DNA from: Aquincola sp. | GTDB lineage: Bacteria; Pseudomonadota; Gammaproteobacteria; Burkholderiales; Burkholderiaceae_C | DNA: 8,741 nucleotides | Assembly: GCA_029884035.1 (NCBI GenBank) | Contig: JAOUIM010000133.1 | Coordinates: 1-8,741 of the forward strand | Reading direction: 5' to 3' | The notes under the pieces: generated by a model | The model's database searches: none | Seen by the model: the letters and a program-made list of their open reading frames with translations, nothing else | Told to the model about the DNA's origin: nothing | Program-made: the position numbers and the translations under genes | Shown: positions 6,728 through 8,741 of the stretch, one piece after another | Position numbering within the stretch: the stretch's first letter is position 1 | Layout of the letters: each line of letters opens with the position of its first letter

Positions 6728-6928
6728 ATGCCTCTGTTCTGGAAACCGTATCAGTCCGACGTCACCAAGTTCATCGAGGAGATGAAGGCGCGCAAACCCA
6801 ACCTCGAGGCCGAACAGCGTGCCGGCCGCGCGCGCCTGTGGGACCGACCCGTTGACCGCGAGGCGCAGGAGGAGTGGCGCGACGCGCGCGTGGCCCAGCA
6901 GCCCTACGTCTACCAGACCAAGCAGTAA
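6728..6928 (+). CDS. Small DUF3460-type protein
   Basis: A 66-residue soluble, highly charged protein with no signal peptide or membrane segment. The pattern YQSDVTKFIEEMKARKP, then LEAEQRAGRARLWDRP, matches what I remember of the DUF3460 family, small proteins of unknown function found mostly in betaproteobacteria. The sequence looks largely helical. It starts 52 bases from the divergent lipoprotein gene and its TAA directly abuts the GTG start of scpA, so the two are very likely co-transcribed. The conserved linkage with scpA hints at a shared role or simply shared expression; no function can be read from the sequence. Confidence 0.85.
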   Translation: MPLFWKPYQSDVTKFIEEMKARKPNLEAEQRAGRARLWDRPVDREAQEEWRDARVAQQPYVYQTKQ

Positions 6929-7786
6929 GTGACCGAGGTCGCCGCCGAGTTGCCTCCACCGGCTGATCCAGTGGCCGTCGCGGCGCTGCCGCCCACCGAG
7001 ATCGACTCGGTCGCGGTGGCGCGGCTGTACGGAGAGCCGCTGTTCGCGCTGCCTCAGGACCTGTACATCCCGCCCGACGCGCTCGAAGTCTTCCTCGAGG
7101 CCTTCGAGGGGCCGCTGGACCTGCTCCTGTACCTGATTCGCCGGCAGAACTTCAACATCCTCGACATCCCGCTGGCCGAGGTGACGCGCCAGTACCTGCG
7201 CTACGTCGACGAGATCCGCGCGCGCAATCTCGAGCTCGCTGCCGAGTACCTGCTGATGGCGGCGATGCTGATCGAGATCAAGAGCCGCATGCTGCTGCCC
7301 GCGCGCAAGGCCGACGACGGCAGCGAACCGGAGGACCCTCGCGCCGAGCTGGTGCGCCGCCTGCTCGAGTACGAGCAGACGAAGCTCGCGGCCGCGCGAC
7401 TGGAGTCGATGCCGGTGCTCGGGCGCGATTTCCTGCGCGCACAGGTGGCGATCGAGCAATCGATCGAGCCGCGCTTTCCTGACGTGGCCGCGGTCGACCT
7501 GCGCGATGCCTGGCGCGACATCCTGGCGCGCGCCCGCCTGGTCGCGCACCACCACATCAGTCGCGAGCAGTTGTCGGTGCGCGAACACATGAGCATCGTG
7601 CTGCGCCGGCTGCAGGGCCGCCGTTTCGCCCTGTTCGAGGACCTGTTCGACACCGCGCGCGGCGTGCCGGTGGTCGTGGTGACCTTCGTCGCGCTGCTCG
7701 AGCTGTCGCGCGAGCGGCTGGTCGATGTGACGCAGGCCGAGGCCTTCGCGCCGATCTACGTGCGGCTGGCCTACCAGCCGAGCTGA
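6929..7786 (+). CDS. scpA: Segregation and condensation protein A (kleisin)
   Basis: A 285-residue ScpA. This kleisin bridges the SMC ATPase heads together with ScpB in the chromosome-condensing complex in the cytoplasm. The family core is clear: FLEAFEGPLDLLLYLIRRQ (residues 55-73) followed by NFNILDIPLAEVTRQYLRY, then EYLLMAAMLIEIKSRMLLP (106-124). The C-terminal winged-helix part ends with TFVALLELSRERLVDVTQ (252-269) and FAPIYVRL. The roughly 50-residue N-terminal extension, containing ARLYGEPLFALPQDLYIPPD (31-50), is what I recall from Burkholderiales homologues. The GTG at 6929 directly follows the upstream TAA; there is no strong ribosome binding site, so translation probably depends on coupling. 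No ATG lies near the N-terminus. scpB is not in the window, and the downstream gene is convergent, so scpA ends this transcription unit. Confidence 0.93.
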   Translation: MTEVAAELPPPADPVAVAALPPTEIDSVAVARLYGEPLFALPQDLYIPPDALEVFLEAFEGPLDLLLYLIRRQNFNILDIPLAEVTRQYLRYVDEIRARNLELAAEYLLMAAMLIEIKSRMLLPARKADDGSEPEDPRAELVRRLLEYEQTKLAAARLESMPVLGRDFLRAQVAIEQSIEPRFPDVAAVDLRDAWRDILARARLVAHHHISREQLSVREHMSIVLRRLQGRRFALFEDLFDTARGVPVVVVTFVALLELSRERLVDVTQAEAFAPIYVRLAYQPS

Positions 7787-7797
7787 ATCGAAGGCCG

Positions 7798-7839
7798 CTG
7801 TCCCCCTCGGGGACAGGTCGCCGCAGGCGACCAGGGGGA
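7798..7839. repeat. Nested palindrome, copy 1
   Basis: CTGTCCCC (7798-7805) is a perfect inverted match to GGGGACAG (7809-7816) with a CTC loop. Next comes GGTCGCC (7816-7822) paired with GGCGACC (7826-7832) around GCA. The outer TCCCCCT (7801-7807) can instead pair with AGGGGGA (7833-7839), so two folds compete. It begins 11 bases after the scpA stop and could act as a terminator or transcript-stabilising hairpin, though no T-run follows. Confidence 0.8.
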
Positions 7840-7860
7840 GCAGCCACGGCAAGCGGGCCG

Positions 7861-7875
7861 GACCCGATCCGGGTC
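7861..7875. repeat. Short inverted repeat between the nested palindromes
   Basis: GACCCG (7861-7866) and CGGGTC (7870-7875) form a perfect 6-bp stem with an ATC loop. It sits between the two larger palindromes. In such GC-rich sequence a chance stem of this size is possible. Confidence 0.5.
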
Positions 7876-7892
7876 TGCCGGTCGGGTTCGGA

Positions 7893-7928
7893 GCCCCCTC
7901 GGGGGGCGGCCGCCAGGCGGCCGGGGGC
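7893..7928. repeat. Nested palindrome, copy 2
   Basis: GCCCCC (7893-7898) pairs with GGGGGC (7902-7907) or, alternatively, with GGGGGC (7923-7928). Inside lies GGCCGCC (7908-7914) paired with GGCGGCC (7916-7922), separated by one A. The layout matches copy 1, with one stem pair changed from T:A to C:G. Its end is 2 bases from the stop codon of the convergent kinase gene, so it may serve as that gene's transcript end. Confidence 0.8.
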
Positions 7929-7930
7929 CG

Positions 7931-8741
7931 TCACCGCACGCCGAGCTTGAACGCGATCATCGCGCGCAGCTTGTTCGGCAGCACCGGCTTGGTCAGCAGG
8001 TGGAAGTCGTGCGCGCCAGCCTCTTCCTCGTGGCCGCCGAGGCTGCTGCCGGTGACCACGATGGCCGGCAGCGCGCGGCCGGGCCAGCGTGCGCGCATCG
8101 CGGCCAGCGCCTGGACGCCGGTGTGACCCTCCGGCAGGCGGTAGTCGACGATCGCCAGGTCGGGCATCTCGCGCTGCGGATCGGCGCGCCACGCCTGGAC
8201 TGCCGCCAGGTCGGGCAGCGCCTCGACCGTCGCGCCCCAGGCCTCGAGCAGCACGACCAGACCCTCGCGCACCGCGGGCTCGTCCTCGACGACCACGATG
8301 CGCCGGCCGTTCAGCGTGATCCCGAGCGAGCCGACGCTGGCCGAGGGCGGCGGCGCGATCGTGCGCGGCTCGCGCCCGACCGGCACCTCGAGCGTGAACA
8401 CCGTGCCGTGCCCGACGCGCGAGAGCACCGTGAGCGGCGCGTCCAGCAGCCCTGCAAGGCGCTTGACGATGGCCAGGCCGAGCCCGAGGCCCCTCCTCTG
8501 GTGCGCCGGCAAGGGCTGCCCGTGGTTGACCTGGTAGAACTCGTCGAAGATGCGCGGCAGGCTGGCCTCGGGTATGCCCACGCCGCTGTCCCAGACCTGC
8601 ACGCGCAGCCGCGCGGGGTCGCCGGGCACGGGCCGGCAGGCCACGACCACGCCGCCGTCCTCGGTGTGGCGGATCGCATTGCTGACGAGGTTGCGCAAGA
8701 TCCGATCGAGCAGCAGCGCATCGGTGTGCGCGACGCGATGC
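7931..8741 (-). CDS. Hybrid sensor histidine kinase with C-terminal receiver domain, 3' part only
   Basis: The visible 269 residues are the C-terminal end of a hybrid two-component kinase; the frame is open to the window edge, and the N-terminal sensor and His-phosphoacceptor region lie beyond it. The ATP-binding domain shows the N box (LDRILRNLVSNAIRHT), the G1 box WDSGVGIP, the F box IFDEFYQ and the G2 box GLGLGLAIVKRL. A linker of about 25 residues leads to a receiver domain with acidic pocket VVVEDEP, the phospho-acceptor Asp in IVDYRLPEG (codon at 8144-8146), the Thr of IVVTGSS and the Lys of LLTKPV, all intact. The in-frame TTG at 8698 is an internal Leu codon, not a start. The kinase faces scpA across 144 bases. 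What it senses, and which output it controls, cannot be told from here; a separate response regulator or phosphotransfer protein would be expected upstream. Confidence 0.92.
   Translation of the reverse strand, partial: HRVAHTDALLLDRILRNLVSNAIRHTEDGGVVVACRPVPGDPARLRVQVWDSGVGIPEASLPRIFDEFYQVNHGQPLPAHQRRGLGLGLAIVKRLAGLLDAPLTVLSRVGHGTVFTLEVPVGREPRTIAPPPSASVGSLGITLNGRRIVVVEDEPAVREGLVVLLEAWGATVEALPDLAAVQAWRADPQREMPDLAIVDYRLPEGHTGVQALAAMRARWPGRALPAIVVTGSSLGGHEEEAGAHDFHLLTKPVLPNKLRAMIAFKLGVR

Noticed and set aside
6676..6729. Longer start at 6729 for the lipoprotein gene
   Set aside because: It would place 18 extra residues before the signal peptide and overlap the divergent gene's start codon; the ATG at 6675 gives a proper lipoprotein signal with a purine-rich site just upstream.
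6118..6855. Plus-strand open frame of 245 codons over the lipoprotein gene
   Set aside because: It overlaps three better-supported genes (hyfI end, the lipoprotein, the DUF3460 gene). The minus-strand product has a signal peptide with lipobox and two repeated domains.
7787..7930. CRISPR or tandem-repeat array in the convergent gap
   Set aside because: There are only two diverged palindromic copies, with no uniform repeat-spacer structure and no cas genes.
7557..8192. Minus-strand open frame of 211 codons spanning the scpA end and the kinase end
   Set aside because: It overlaps the well-supported receiver domain in another frame and the 3' end of scpA; translation is Arg/Ala/Pro-rich with no motifs.

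Overview
The window looks like a chromosomal segment from a high-GC betaproteobacterium, most likely of the order Burkholderiales. Pointers are the GC-rich third codon positions, the pairing of a DUF3460-type small protein with scpA (an arrangement I associate with Burkholderiales), and GC-rich nested palindromes between genes. I cannot name a genus from the sequence alone.

Bases 1-6155 hold six co-directional plus-strand genes, tightly packed (overlapping by 1 nt or up to 23 nt apart). They encode a membrane complex related to hydrogenase-4 / formate hydrogenlyase / complex I, in the order hyfB (3' end only), hyfC, hyfE, hyfF, hyfG, hyfI. HyfB and HyfF are antiporter-like proton-channel subunits, HyfC is the NuoH-like membrane anchor, HyfE is a NuoK-related small membrane subunit, and HyfG and HyfI are the peripheral large and small subunits. 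The key observation is that HyfG has lost all four cysteines that would bind the nickel-iron centre: the first CxxC reads SGDS and the second DPCxxC reads DPSWQN. HyfI keeps its four cluster-binding cysteines, and HyfF keeps its channel Glu/Lys residues. No gene for the HyfH-type ferredoxin subunit or for HyfD lies between hyfB and hyfI. This matches the poorly understood 'energy-converting hydrogenase related' (Ehr) complexes, so the block should not be read as a hydrogenase despite the gene names.

Bases 6172-7786 hold ordinary chromosomal genes: a minus-strand lipoprotein with two BamE-like (SmpA/OmlA) domains, convergent with the hyf block, then divergently a 66-residue DUF3460-type protein immediately followed by scpA (a chromosome-condensation kleisin subunit). 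Bases 7787-7930 form a convergent intergenic gap with two diverged copies of a nested palindrome, one of which shows a compensatory base-pair change. From 7931 to the end lies the 3' part of a minus-strand hybrid sensor histidine kinase with a C-terminal receiver domain; its N-terminus is outside the window.

The strongest lead is the hyf-like block: a complete-looking ion-translocating module with an iron-sulphur subunit, no hydrogen-activating site and no obvious electron-donor subunit in view.
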